Positions 45,884 through 59,200 are shown, counted from the stretch's first letter. The stretch: DNA of 64,000 nt from Entonaema liquescens (GCA_902805475.1 CADCSX010000002.1:3348001-3412000), one strand, 5' to 3'. The notes: generated by a model not told the origin, from the sequence alone. Numbers and translations are program-made.

Positions 45884-47026
45884 TCAACCATCTATCTTCT
45901 CCTTGAAAGAATTGAACTGCTCTGGGAACGCCGGCTGGGGCTTAGAGCCGTAGGGTATCATCCGCACCATATGCCGTCTCTCCCCATCCGCAAAGTCAGG
46001 TACCGCGCTATGCGCCGCAGTTCTTTGGTCCCAAATCACAACTGTTCCCTTTTCCCATTTTACCCTGCAGCTAAAATCCAGACTTCTAATATGTTCGTGG
46101 AGGAACTTTAGGAGGTTATCCGATTCCTCTGGTAAGAGCCCCTCAATCTTACGAGCGATTGTCGGATTCACGAATAGCGACGGTTTGCCTGTGACGGGAT
46201 GTCTAATAACCAAAGGGTGTGTCGTGTTCACGGCCTCCTTCAAGGCGCGCTCTGTTCCGACGCGAGCAACCTCTCCGACCGAAGCCGACGTGTGATACAG
46301 ACTTAATCCTCCGAGGAGCTGTCTAAATGTAGGCGACAATGCTTCATATGCCGCTGTTAAGGATGTGAAAGCCGTGTCACCACCGCCAGATTCGGGAATC
46401 TCGAGAACCCAGAAAAAGGTAGTTGACGGCACATTGGGCGTAAAGGTCTGGTCAACGTGCCATAAGTCGTAACTCGTATGAGGACCTAGAAGTGTTCTAA
46501 GATTACCACTGCGATCGCATCAGTACAGTTATTCATCTCCTATTCCCTAGTCTTTCATGCTTACGCAGTCTCGTCCGCGTATACCACGTGGAATTCGGGA
46601 CCTGTTCCCGCAGGGTAACCCATCGTGGGATGTTTATGCAAGGGTCCATAATATTTCACGATCTCTCGTTGTCTTTCAAAGCCAACGTCCGCAAAGTCCT
46701 GGTCTCTCTGTGTTTTAGTGTTAGCGATGGTTCTATCAGTCTCCTTTCAAAGGCCTTACGAAAACTAGAACCCCTCTCTCGGCTGCCAGCAGAGCAACTT
46801 CATCTAACCCTTCTGGAGAAAGCTGACTGAGTTGAACACCGGTAACCTCAGCCCCGACCCTCGGCGTAAGATTCGTTATCTTCGCGCCCGCTTTGAAAAT
46901 GGCTGGTTTCAGGGGGTCCGCCCGGCGTCCTGGCTCATCCGCCTCGAATTCGGGGACATTCAAGGTGGGCATATACCCATCTGGCCTAGTTGGGAGGTAC
47001 GCCGGATACAGAGGTTCAGACGACAT
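45884..47026 (-). CDS. TauD/TfdA-family Fe(II)/2-oxoglutarate dioxygenase (344 aa, 3 exons)
   Basis: Exons 46760..47026, 46565..46707 and 45884..46508 give 345 whole codons with perfect phases. Family features are the N-terminal substrate-lid region GAEVTGVQLSQLSPEGLDEV, the conserved HKHPTMGYPAGTGPE, the iron-binding HxD in YDLWHVDQTFTPN, GGGDTAFTSLTAAYEALSP, RHPVTGKPSLFVNPT, the distal iron-binding His in WDQRTAAHSAVPDF and the 2-oxoglutarate-binding Arg in RRHMVRMIPYG. It belongs to the group of yeast Jlp1, which oxidises sulfonates such as taurine or isethionate and releases sulfite. Other substrates, such as phenoxyacids, cannot be excluded. It is divergent from the MFS transporter gene 647 bp away, which suggests uptake and breakdown of the same compound. 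Confidence 0.93.
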
Positions 47027-47672
47027 GTTGATTAATGGTTTCGAGTTATGCTCGGGGTTCGAAATTGAAGAATACCGATGCGCTGGTTACTCAAGATATG
47101 TAGTGGTCCCAAGATCCGCACCGGAGCTCAAGCTTTCTACGAACATGCCATTATCGCCGTTGACCGGCCGAATTTCCCCAAAAGAGCCAAGCTCGGTCTC
47201 TGTAACCCCGACGTGATACTGTATGCCTAGGCCCCGGTGGGTCATCAATCGGGCCCGAGGCGGACTAGACAGGTTAGTCTTCATCACGACATCGGTTTGA
47301 CAGATGACGGCATCTCAATTGGTGTTAGGGAGGCGACAAATACCGACCGCACGGTTTCGATAGCTAGTAGATACTATTACTAGAGCTAGGTAAGTAATAG
47401 ATTCATTATATAGATGGCGCTGGGGTCAAATAGACCGGCGCTCAATGCCACGATTATAGCTTGAATGTCACCATAAGCAGGCCCGATGATAATTAAAGGG
47501 TTTTTCTAAATGGGTTCGTACTGATTGATAACGAACCGCATTATAATTAGCATGTTGCCGAGCTCGTATCTAGGCGTGTCTCAAGACTCTATCTTCTTGA
47601 GAGCATTGATGTCGCCCGATCACATCTGACTCCTCTTTCACCCAATTCCAACGCCCCTAGGCGATTGCAGTC
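47027..47672. promoter_or_regulatory. shared divergent promoter of dioxygenase and transporter genes
   Basis: A 646-bp bidirectional region. The first part (47,087-47,287) is relatively GC rich and open on the minus strand (66 codons), possibly a leader. No regulator site is assigned with confidence. It is a natural place for a sulfur- or substrate-responsive element. Confidence 0.45.
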
Positions 47673-49220
47673 ATGACGTTAAATCCGTCTAGAGAAGACA
47701 ATGGCATACCAGCCCCTGACACCCAGCACGATGCGGTCTATACTGCATCGCCGACATGGCTCGGAAAGATACATCCTTACTTCAAGGACCCGGAACATGT
47801 CATGGTTTTCAAACTAGACGTCCTCCTTCTGACCTGGGCCTTCGTTGCTGGATTAATGAAAGATATGGACCAGTCTACAACAACTCAAGCCTACGTCTCG
47901 GGCATGAAAGAATCTCTTTCGCTCTATGGGAACGAGCTAGTCGAGTTCACTACTTATTTCTCCATCGGCTACGCGCTCTTCATAGTTCCCGCTCAAATGA
48001 TACAGACGCGAGTTCGCCCCTCCATCTTCTTACCAATCTGCGAAATCATTTGGGGTGCACTCACTTTGGCGACATATAAGGCCCCCAATGCAAAAACAAT
48101 CTTTGGGTTGAGATTCTTCCTTGGTGTTTTTGAGTCGACTTCTTGGCCCGGCCTAGTCAGCCTCATCTTCAACTGGTATACACCCAAAGAGCTTGGCAAG
48201 CGATTAGCTATATTCGGTGTTAGCGGTGTAGCTGGCAATATGTTTTTGGGTATTTTACAGGCTGCGCTCTATAAAAACCTTAATGGCGTTAATGGTCTTG
48301 AGGGCTGGCAGTGGCTCTTTATCGTCTCCGGCGTTATGACGATGGCGTGGGGGGCCATAGGATTTTTGGTCATCCCCGACTCTCCTAACATCACTCGAGC
48401 TCTCTACCTGAACTCTGCCGAGCGGGAATTGGCGCATACGAGGCTTGCTAAACACGGGATGACAACGTCAAAGCTGATTCCGTTTGATCTCCTTGTTCGA
48501 AAGCTCCGCTCGCTGCTCAAAAGCCCCCTTACGTACCTGTTTCTAGCAGCTTACCTTCAATTCGCTTGGTCGCAACGCGCAAACTCATACTTCCTCCTAT
48601 ATCTCAAAGGCGTCAAGGACGAAGCAGGGAACCCATTATACTCGACCTACACAGTGAATCTCATCCCACTTGGAGGGTATGCTATCTCAATTGTGTGCAA
48701 CATCTCACTAAATGCACTGAGTGACTGGAAAGGCTGGCGTTGGCAAGTTTCTTGTGCCACGGCTGCTTTACAGCTAATAGCAACCTCGGTTCTGTCTGGT
48801 TGGCCAAATTCACACCCTACAATCATGACTTTCTACTTCCTGACCTTCGCTACGGCTGCTTGGGGTTACGCACTTATCGCGTGGCTGGCGGAGATACTGC
48901 GGAAGGAACCTGAGGCGCGATCGATCATCGTAGCTATCGCCATTACTTTGGTCTATGTCGGGCACGCCACAATCCCATTGCGTGCGTGGCGGGTTTCTGA
49001 TTCCCCCACATATCCGATCGGATTCCCATTGTCTGCCGCGTTTTGCGTAGGGAGTATAGTGTTTATGCTGGGAATGCGATTCTATGTCCGTAAATATCCG
49101 AACATCTTGGAATGGGGGCTAGATTGGAGAGAAATGCAGGATGGCGCTGTCGAGGAGGCATCGGATTCTGATCAAAGGAATGGGAAACAAGATACGAGGC
49201 AGACAACGAAGGAGATTTGA
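47673..49220 (+). CDS. MFS transporter, anion:cation symporter (Dal5/pantothenate-type) family (515 aa)
   Basis: A single intact exon. About twelve hydrophobic segments are arranged in two halves. ACS-family signatures are FKLDVLLLTWAFVAGLMKDM with DQSTTTQAYVSGMKESL, the loop GLRFFLGVFESTSWPGLVSL, FNWYTPKELGKRLAIFGVSG, GLEGWQWLFIVSGVMTM with a following PDSP segment, and the second-half NLIPLGGYAISIV. Relatives import allantoate, pantothenate, nicotinate, biotin precursors, or sulfonates (yeast Soa1/Yil166c). The divergent TauD-type dioxygenase suggests a sulfonate or related organic acid as substrate; this is inference. The cytosolic C-terminus is Asp/Gln/Thr rich. Confidence 0.92.
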   Translation: MTLNPSREDNGIPAPDTQHDAVYTASPTWLGKIHPYFKDPEHVMVFKLDVLLLTWAFVAGLMKDMDQSTTTQAYVSGMKESLSLYGNELVEFTTYFSIGYALFIVPAQMIQTRVRPSIFLPICEIIWGALTLATYKAPNAKTIFGLRFFLGVFESTSWPGLVSLIFNWYTPKELGKRLAIFGVSGVAGNMFLGILQAALYKNLNGVNGLEGWQWLFIVSGVMTMAWGAIGFLVIPDSPNITRALYLNSAERELAHTRLAKHGMTTSKLIPFDLLVRKLRSLLKSPLTYLFLAAYLQFAWSQRANSYFLLYLKGVKDEAGNPLYSTYTVNLIPLGGYAISIVCNISLNALSDWKGWRWQVSCATAALQLIATSVLSGWPNSHPTIMTFYFLTFATAAWGYALIAWLAEILRKEPEARSIIVAIAITLVYVGHATIPLRAWRVSDSPTYPIGFPLSAAFCVGSIVFMLGMRFYVRKYPNILEWGLDWREMQDGAVEEASDSDQRNGKQDTRQTTKEI

Positions 49221-49993
49221 ATATCAATTGCCCTTTTAAACGTAGCGTAACAATAATAGAGAGTTGCTAGCCATAGAATATTGCCTTAATTCTCAGAGAT
49301 AGCCCCTCCGAGGAGGTCTTAGCTGTAGGAATAACTGCAACTTTACTCAGAGAATTCGTTCAAAACCCCCATTTTATATACGAAACATTCGAATGATAGC
49401 ACCTGATTCCTTGTCACCAATGAGAGCCTATTAAAGACCAGCCACGAATCCTAGCCAAATGGATAAAAGAGTTAGTTACCTCTCACAACATGAGGCACAG
49501 CCAGCTTCGTAAGCCACCGATGGCAGTCGACATTGCAAATCTAACCTTCTTGACACATAAATCGCGACTCCGGACGTTACAATGTAGATTATATGCTAGC
49601 AATTCGTAGTACGAGAACGGCCACCATCTGCATTGTCCTATTGTAGGACTAGCCTTGGCGACTTGCCTGCGATGCCGTGGTGATACAACTCACAGATGAT
49701 GGCACTCTATAGTTTCGGTCCACTTCATGAGGTCAACCATTTACATTCGTTACTCTTTATTTCGAGGTATGCATATCAAGTCACGTCCAATACCTAGACC
49801 TAGCATAGCCATCCTACTGATAAAATGGAAAAAGTTCAGAGTTGCCAGATATTTTGATAACTTGGTATCTCGTTCCCTTCAGACCTACATACTCTAGCCT
49901 ACTTTAGGTCCTTCTACTTGGCATGTGCCCAGCACTTTCTATATTCCTGGCTATAATATCGGTTTCCGCTTGTGAGGAATAGACAATCAAGCT
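49221..49993. other. intergenic region, no gene seen
   Basis: Gap between two plus-strand genes with no coding-like frame. Confidence 0.5.
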
Positions 49994-51450
49994 ATGGCAA
50001 ATGCCTCTTCCTTAACGCCTACTGAAAAGGAGGAACCTCTATATCAGCCCGCCATGGCACCTCCTCCCGGGGTACAATCTAATTTGATAGATCCGCAAAA
50101 CTTTAACAACGGCGGCCTCATATTAACGTCACTTTGTTTAACCATAACAACATTATTCGTTTTTACGCGACTTTACGCGAAGATCTTCCTTATTAAGCGA
50201 ATGCGAATCGAAGATTGTATTATAGCCTCCTGCTACTAAAGCATCTTTGGAACCCTCACTAACTCGATTCATCTACCTAGATTTAATAGTCGCTGCATAC
50301 GTATGTCGATAGTTGATACCTAGGTAGCTAATATCGATCCGATCAATAAGTTGACTCGCTGGCAGGGTATCTTCATAAGCATAGCCTATTATACCTACAT
50401 ATTGATTATCGACGTCGGTTTTCATATCCACGAGTGGGACTTTCGCCGGGCAAATTTGGGAGAGCATCTATTCGTGAGTTTACCACTGAGCCCTCCCGAA
50501 TCACTGGTGTTGAGTAAGCCTACCTAGATTACACACATTTGTATGGTTCTTAATTCCGCTCACTTAATGGTGACGAAAACGGCCATACTCCTAGAATGGA
50601 TCCATATATTCGTTCCCAAAGGTCGCCGCGGTCCCTTTTATTGGGCCTGTTGCTGCCTGATTTGGGCCAGCATCATTTTCTATAGCGGTGAAATAATCGC
50701 ATCTAATCTTATTTGTATGCCCGTTCAACGAATATGGGATGATACGATCGGCGGATCTTGTACTGGCGACAGAACAGTATTTAAAACTTTCTCAGTCTCT
50801 CTTAATTTAGTCATCAATGTTTTCATTCTGGTTCTGCCACAGCCCATCATATGGAGGCTACATATGCCTAAACCGAAGAAAGTAGGAGTTTCCGTTGTCT
50901 TTACGATTGGTATCTTGTAAGGAAAATCATTCTTGTCCATAATGTCCCTTGTATCAAATGCTGAACTTGAAACAGAGCTACTATTGCTTCGTGCATCCGG
51001 GTTAAAAGATCTACAGAGTATCGCTCAGAAGATACAACCTACGTTTCCTCTGAACTAATGATATGGTCGATGATCGAGATGACCTGCTCTTTCTTGGTTT
51101 TTTGTGTGCCAGTTATTCCTGGGATTTGGAATGGCTCATATATCCGGGACCCAACAGTAATGAGAGCATGGTATAGCAAGTCAACATTCTGGCCGCGTCC
51201 CCTGCACCATTTTCCACGGCCCCGTGTTGATGGTGTATTGGGCAGACGGCAGGGTTATTGGAAGGTTAGTAGGATTTTCCCGTTATTGAGAAATGGTAAC
51301 GATGAAGAAAGGACGAGTCAAGAATGGTCCTTGGACCATATCCATGGGATTGTATGCACAAGAGAAATCATAAGCACAGTTGAAGATGCCTCGAGCTTCA
51401 GAGCGGCCGATGAGCCTAGTGAAGTGTGTCCGTGGAAGGAACCAGTTTAG
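49994..51450 (+). pseudogene. Pth11-like fungal rhodopsin-fold membrane protein, 5' half broken
   Basis: Readable parts in order: an ATG-started piece ending MRIEDCIIASCY at 50239 (first two helices), then about 50,383-50,473 (IAYYTYILIIDVGFHIHEWD), 50528..50916 (MVLNSAHLMVTKTAILLEWI, then WASIIFYSGEIIASN and NVFILVLPQPIIWRLHMPKP) and 50976..51450 (ATIASCIRV then WSMIEMTCSFLVFCVPVIPG). The last two junctions splice cleanly (GTGAGT...TAG, GTAAGG...ACAG). The first junction does not: there is a stop after SCY and no donor/acceptor pair in correct phase. The expected heptahelical layout of the fungal rhodopsin / Pth11-like family, including the late tail, is visible. These proteins are receptor-like, with roles in surface sensing in some plant pathogens. 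It could be an active gene with one base lost, or a decaying copy near heterochromatin. Confidence 0.6.
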
Positions 51451-53250
51451 AAATTATCTGATGATTATGATCGCGTCGTATCTATTAAGCAGTTAGAAGA
51501 AAGGGGTCGAACAAGCTTTTGCTTAACTAGGTACCCAGCAAGTATCTGGAAGAAAGAGTATAGTAATCCGTATACATTATATTACAGATTTAAAGATTTG
51601 CACAGTGTAGCGTCCTTCTATCCTTAATACGTAGATAAACTGGTGATCTGCTAACGTGTGACCCTACTTCGGTAACCCTCCATACCACGTTTAACCATTA
51701 CAACAATGTTCTTGTCACCCATAGATAAAATCAGCAGAAACCAACATAATCTAAATACTTTCCCTACTTCTGGTTGTTATTCAAAGTAACAGCAACTTCA
51801 TGCCTCTTGGGAAACCGATCATAAGATGTGAGCTTATAGTAACATACGTTAGCCCTCGGTAGAATGATGGATCGACAATTATAGATAAAAAGGCGTTATC
51901 CAAGAATAAGACTAAGTAAGCTTACTTGAAAATTGTAGAATAAATGATTCCTTTCGGTAGTAACAACTACCTGAATAGTTGGCTACCTGGTAGTTTTTAC
52001 TGCAAGCAGCATCTTGATACAACTTCTAATATCTTAGAAGTGTAGTACACTTTTAGAGTATGGCCAACGTACTCTCATTAAATTACATAGGCACATATAT
52101 CCAGATACATAGACATTTACCTACACGTATCTAGATAATTATCAAGTACCTAACGTACCTAACGTACCGCAATATTTACATTGAAGAAAAGGGGGTGATT
52201 ACCTACCTACACGTATGTACGTATGTAGGTACCTTGTAGCTCAGTACTTATGGAATCAAGATCTTTCATTACCAGATATTCTACGATTAGGTACCTAAGT
52301 TACTGTTACTACATTCTCAATCAATTTGTCCAATAACTTAGGTAATGTTCTTTATCATCAACAATACTGCGTCAGGTTGTTGTATCAGGTACAAAGGCGC
52401 TTCAAGCCATTCAATAAAACTGTATTGACTCTGAACTAAACTTGTTTTAGTGGATACGCTGAGTTTAGCGCACAAATGCTTTTTTTGATTGGTTGCCTAG
52501 CAAAGAATTAGTGCCACTTGTTACTGATTGTACAGCGTGGACACCGCTCTAGGTTTTGTATAAATATCTGGCGTCCCTCCCCGCCTTTTACACTTTTCTC
52601 TTCTTTTCTTCTTCATACTTACCTTGGAAGAAGAATCCTCGCTCAAGAATGAGGGCTCTTAAGGGGGGAGACCTGCATTGCACAGCGCGGAGTCGACCCT
52701 CTTCTATTATCCTTCGTGGATCGTAGTTTCCGCAATTTTTGCTTTTCCCAACTCGTTTTCGTTATGATCGGTGCCTTGAGCATCGCCATGAGGAAGATGC
52801 ATCCCACCATATCTGGTCGTATAGACATAGGATTTTCTAGTGACATAATTTGCATGTGTGTGCGACCTATTGTGACGGGTATCATCGCGTGGTGTTCCTA
52901 GATATTAATCTATTTGCCCAATCTATTCTCTATTCGCCTGAAGTCCAATACGTCAAACCAAGGACCATAGTATTCAATGTTGATGCAGGCCTATGCAGGT
53001 TTTTACAAGAGACGCGTCTCCTAGTCAGATGTGCCTAAGTGTCAAGTATTATTTTTAATAAATCGCCATCACCGTAGTATGAGTCGGAGAGACGCGTAAT
53101 TTAATGGCGAAGAAGATGGCTTGGTTCATGTGCAGGCAAAAAAATATTGTAAGCAGCAGTTAGATTGAAGCTGTGAAGATCTGATATGCGACTTAATTTA
53201 TAAAATACATTGAAAATCGCAAGCAATTTAAGTTAGGAAAATTTTGCAAA
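51451..53250. other. gene-free region next to the AT-rich block
   Basis: 1.8 kb with only short chance frames. At 52,120-52,300 there is a cluster of TACCTA/TAGGTA and GTACGTAC-type short inverted repeats. Composition stays normal until about 53,150 and then changes sharply. Confidence 0.5.
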
Positions 53251-56200
53251 TAAAGACCTAACTAAATAACTGGAAAATCGATGTTATGCAATGATTTTAT
53301 TTAAGATTATTATATATTTATTAAATAAAATTAAAATTTAAAAAATTAATATATTAATTAATTAATTTTAATTAATTAATTTCAATTACATTACTCATTT
53401 AATTTTTTAATTTCTTTTATTAAAATATTTAAATTAAATAGGATATTAAATATTAAATTTTTTAATTTTTTTATTTTAAAAATAGTTATGTACATTAATT
53501 TAAAAATAAATTTTTTATAAAATATATTTAATATTATTTATTTATAAATAATACTTTACACTTTATATATAATAATAATAAATATTATAATAAAAAAAAA
53601 TTAAATATGTTAATAATTAATATTTTTTATATCGTAATTAGTAATAAAATAAAAAATAAAAATAATTATACATTTAATATTAGCTTGATATAATTCCGGG
53701 TTGTTATAACCGGAAAAAAATATTAATATTATAAATGGGGGGGTTAATTTATAATTAACGTTAATTGACCATGTAATATTTTTTATTATATTAATAATAT
53801 TATTTATAAAGTTATATTTTACTTATAAATTTTTTATTAATATATATTTAACTTTAATAATAATTAATAAATAAAGTTTTAAATTAATAATGTTATATAA
53901 TGAAATTAAATTTTATTAATGGTTTGTTTTTATAATGTAAATATTTATAATTAATCAATTAAACAATAATAAATAATAGTAATTATATTTATTTATGTTA
54001 TAATAAATAAAGAAAATATATAATATTAAATTAAATATTAATATTTTATTTATAAAAAAATTAATTTATATATGGTGGTTAAATAATTATTAATAATAAT
54101 ATTAAATATTAATATTATAAATTATTTTTAATGTTTATTAAAATAATTTTTAATTTATATTTTATTATTAAATTATTACGGTAAAATAAACAATTCAATT
54201 AAATTTTAAATAAATATTATAATTAATTAAATCGTTTAAATTAATTAATATTTTTAAATAAAATAACAGTTAAATAAATATTAATAATAATTATTAAAAA
54301 TCGTTAATAATTATAATATTAAAACTTTTAAATACATAATATTTAATAAAAATAATAATTTTAAAAAAATAATAATTAATATAAAATAATATTTTAAACT
54401 TTATTATAAATTTTTTATTAATAAATATATAATAGATATTATTAAATTTTAATTATATTTAACTTAATATAATAATTAATAAAATGTTAAAATCGCTTTT
54501 AATTAATAATTATAATATTAAATATAATATTTGATTATTAATTATATTAATGATAATATTTATTAAAATTATTTATAATATAAAGTTTAAAACGTTATAA
54601 CGTTTAATAAATTTTTATAAATAAATTAAAAAAATATTTAAAATATACGTTTTTTCATTACTTTTAAAATTATTAATATTAATAAAAAATTATAATAAAT
54701 ATTTCCCAATTAATATATAATAATAATAAATCATATACATATTATAAAAACGTTATTATTTTAAATTTAATATATTTTTAATGTTAATTAAGATTTAAAT
54801 AATATATAAATTAAAATCCATATAATTTTAATAAATATTAAATTAATAATTAATATTATTATTAAAATTAAAATATTTATTAATATAAATTAATTAATTA
54901 TATATTATATTTTAAATCTTAATATTAAATTTATTTTATTTAAATTAAAATTTATTAAATTTTTTAAATTAAAAATTAATTAAATTATTTTAAAATTATT
55001 ATATTTTAAATATTAATACGTTTTAATTTTTAAATTTATTATAATTATTTAATATATTAATAATATAATAATAATTATATTTATATATATTAATAATATA
55101 ATAAAGATAAATTTAAAAAATTAAATTATAAATAAGATAATTAATATTATTAATAAATAAAATCTTATTAAAAATGACTTAAAATAAGTGATATAATATA
55201 AATTTTATCCAATAATAATTCTTATATAATAAATTATTTTATTTATATTTTAAATTATATATTAAAATATAAAATTTAATGTAAAAATAAAAAATAAAAA
55301 GGTTTTAATATTAATTATAAAGTGTTAATTATTAAAATAATATTATAATAATAAAAATATTATTAATTAATTAAGTTTTATATTAATTATATAATAATTT
55401 ATTTTTTTAAATTTAATTTTTTTTTATTATAAAATAAGATATATAATCTAATTTAAGTTAATAATTAATTTAAATAACCAAATAAAAATTTAATTATAAA
55501 AAATACTTTAATAATTTATATATTATTTTTTATATTAATATATTTTATTTATTAATTAATTTATTTATTAATTTTAAAATAAATAATAAAAATAATATAA
55601 TATTATTAATTTAAAAGAGAATTTTATAAATTAAATTAATAAATTTATACGTTTTTTTTTTAATTTTTAAATAATATTTAATAATATATAATTTAATAAT
55701 ATATATTAAAGTATATAAAATAATATTAATATTAATGTTTTAATTAATGATAATAATGGAATTATAAAGATTAAATTATATATTATTTTGTTTCGTAATA
55801 TAATTATAATATTAAGAATTTAACAATATATTAATCCGGATATTTAAGATAATTTAATAAAAAAAATAAAATTAATAAAATAAATTAAAAATTTGAATAT
55901 TTTATGTTGAAAAGTACCGAATTATTGATAAGGTAACATTTATCTTTTAAAAATCGTTACGTTAAAATATTACTTTGTTAATAACGTAGATTTTCTTAAT
56001 GGGTTAAAGTTTAAGTTTTAAAATGTTATTAACTTGTTTTAAAATATATAAATAATATGTTAAAAAATAAATGTAAATTTAAATAAATAGCAAAATTTTA
56101 TAAAAATAATTAATAATAAATAAAGGAATAGTAATAATTAAAAAATTATTATTAAATATTTAATTTAATTATAAATTAATTATTATAATATAAAAAATTT

Positions 56201-59200
56201 AATATTAAATAAATTTATTTTAATTTTTAATAATAAATATAATTAGGTATATAATAATATTATTTTATAATAATATATAGAAATAAAAGTTATTATAATT
56301 TTATTATTTATATTGAAATTAATAATTAATGATATTAAATATAAGGGTAATTATATATTTAAAAAAGAAAATAAAATAAGTATGGAAATAGTAAATAATA
56401 ATATAAGAATAATAATAAAGATTATTTTAAGCGATTTAAATTTTATTAAAATTATTAATAGTTAATTATATTTAATATATTAATATTAATTATTAAAAAA
56501 ATTATTATTATATATTAATAAAATTAAATATAATAAATAAAAAAAAATATTATAATATATTTATAATAAAATTTAATTTAATTTATTTTCCGAATTAATA
56601 AAATTAATTATTTAAAATATTTATTAAAAATCTTATAATAAATAATAATAATATTTAATTATTTTTAATATTATTATTAAAAATATGGTAAATTTTATTA
56701 ACGTAAATTATATTAATTAAAGATATTTTATTAATAAAGAAAATATTATAATAATTAATTTATTAATAATATAATATATTAAAAATAATAAAAGTAAAAT
56801 GAAGGTAAAAAATAAAATAATTATTATATTAATAGTAAATATAATTAATATAATCTTTAAAATAAATTTTTTATTTTTAATTAATAATAAATTTAATAAT
56901 ATTATTAGGAAAAAAAATAAAAAAAATAAATAATAAAATTAATTAAAAATAATTAAATTTAAAGATTAAAGTAATGTAAATATTAAGAAAATTAACCTTT
57001 AATATTAATATAATAAATTTATAAATAATGTTAAATTATTAATATAATATAATAATATCCGGAATAATTAAAATATTATATATATTTATTAATTTAAATA
57101 AATTTTTATTTAAAATTTTATTAATTATATTATTATTAATAATTATAATTTAATTTAAAATATTAAATAAAATATTATTATTATTTAATAATTAAAATAA
57201 TTATATAATATTTATAATAATATTATAATATTTTAAATAATAAAATTAAAAATATATTAATTATTATTTAATATAATGGTATTATATTTAAAAATTATAA
57301 AATATTTATTATTAAAATTTTAAATTAATAAATTTTATTATAATAATATTAAATTTAATAAATAAATAAAAGAAAATTTAATATAAAATATTAATATTTT
57401 AAAAAAAATGGTAAATATAATTAATATATTAATATTATTAATTATAAATTTAATAAATTTTAATAAAATAATATAATTACGAAATAATTATTTCTTTTAT
57501 TTATGTAAATTTAAAAAAAAAATTAAAAATAATTTTAAAATTAAAATTATTTTTAAATAAAAATAAATATATAATATTAAAGAAATTATTATTATTTTAT
57601 TTTTTATTATAATAATATTAGTAAATATTATTTTTTAATTTTATATTAAATTATTTTTTAAAATATTATTAATATTATTTTTAAATGTTATATATTAATG
57701 TTTTGTAAAATATTATAATATGTTATATATTATTAAAGATAAATATTAATTTAATATTTAATGGCGTAAAGAAAAAAAGAGGTTAAATTACGTGGTGGTA
57801 TTAGGGGGGTATGGGTAATGGTGGTGTTATTAATTAATTATTTTTCGAGGATATATAATAACGGGGTTAAAAAAAGTGGGACGGTTGTTAGGTTTTAGCG
57901 TTAAGCGTAATATTTATATTAAATAACGGTACGTTATTAATATGTTTTATAAATTTTATTTATATTTTGATTATTTTAATTATATAGTAAGTATATTAGT
58001 AAATAAGTGGTAATGGGTATTAAGTGGTAATATATAATGTATATAAATAATAAACGGTTAATTAAATTATTTTAAATTAATTAATATTTTAATTTTAATT
58101 AATTAATATGGTAATGTATATAATAGTAAGTATTAAGTAAAGGAGGTAATTAATAAAAATAATTTAATTTTTTAAATATATTAATAAAATTTATAATATT
58201 ATTAATATTATAAGGTAATAAATATTAAATATTAATTATTTGAATATGGTAATATTTATTAAGTATATAAGATAAAGGATAAATTTATTTAATAAAGTTA
58301 ATTTAAAATTAATTATATAATTTTAATTAATTATATAATTATAATTATAACGTAAATAAGGGGGGTAAAGAAAAAATATTAAATGTATAGTTGTGAAGTA
58401 GTAATAAGATTAATAAAGTAGTTAAAAGTATTAAATGGGATAATAATATGGTAAATAAAAAGGTTAAAATATAATTAGGGGGGTTAAGAATATTTGGTGT
58501 AATGAGTGAAGTAATAATATAATTAATAATGTGGTTATTAAGGTGGTAATATGGTTAATAATATAGTTATATATAAATAATATGTGATAATTAATTGGTA
58601 AAAAAGTAGTATGTAAAATGTATAATATTAAAAATAAGTTAAAAAAAATTATAAAAAAAAAAAAAATTAAATTAAATTATTATAAAAAAAAATTTATATA
58701 TATATTTAATTAATATATATAAATTAATAATAATTTTATCTTTTATTAATTAAATTATAATATATAATTTTTTTAATTAAAAAAATATTAATATAATTAT
58801 ATAATTATTTTTAAATATTTCAATTAATTAATAATTTAAATAATAACTTAATTATATATTAATGTAATTATAAACGTAACTTATTTAATTAATTATTTAA
58901 TAAAATATATATTTATTTAAAATACGTATTCCTTTTATTATTATTTAATTAAATAATTAAAAATAATAATATATATTATATAAATTAAAATAATATTTAC
59001 TTTAAATTATTTTATTAATTACCCCGTTTTTTATATATTTTTTTATAATATATATTATTATAAAAAATTTATTTTAAATTATAATATTATTTTTTAAAAA
59101 TTATTTAATTAATTAATTAATAATTTTAAATATTAATCATTAATGTTTTAAAATTTTTTATAATATGTACTTATTATTATTTAATTTAATTAATTAATTT

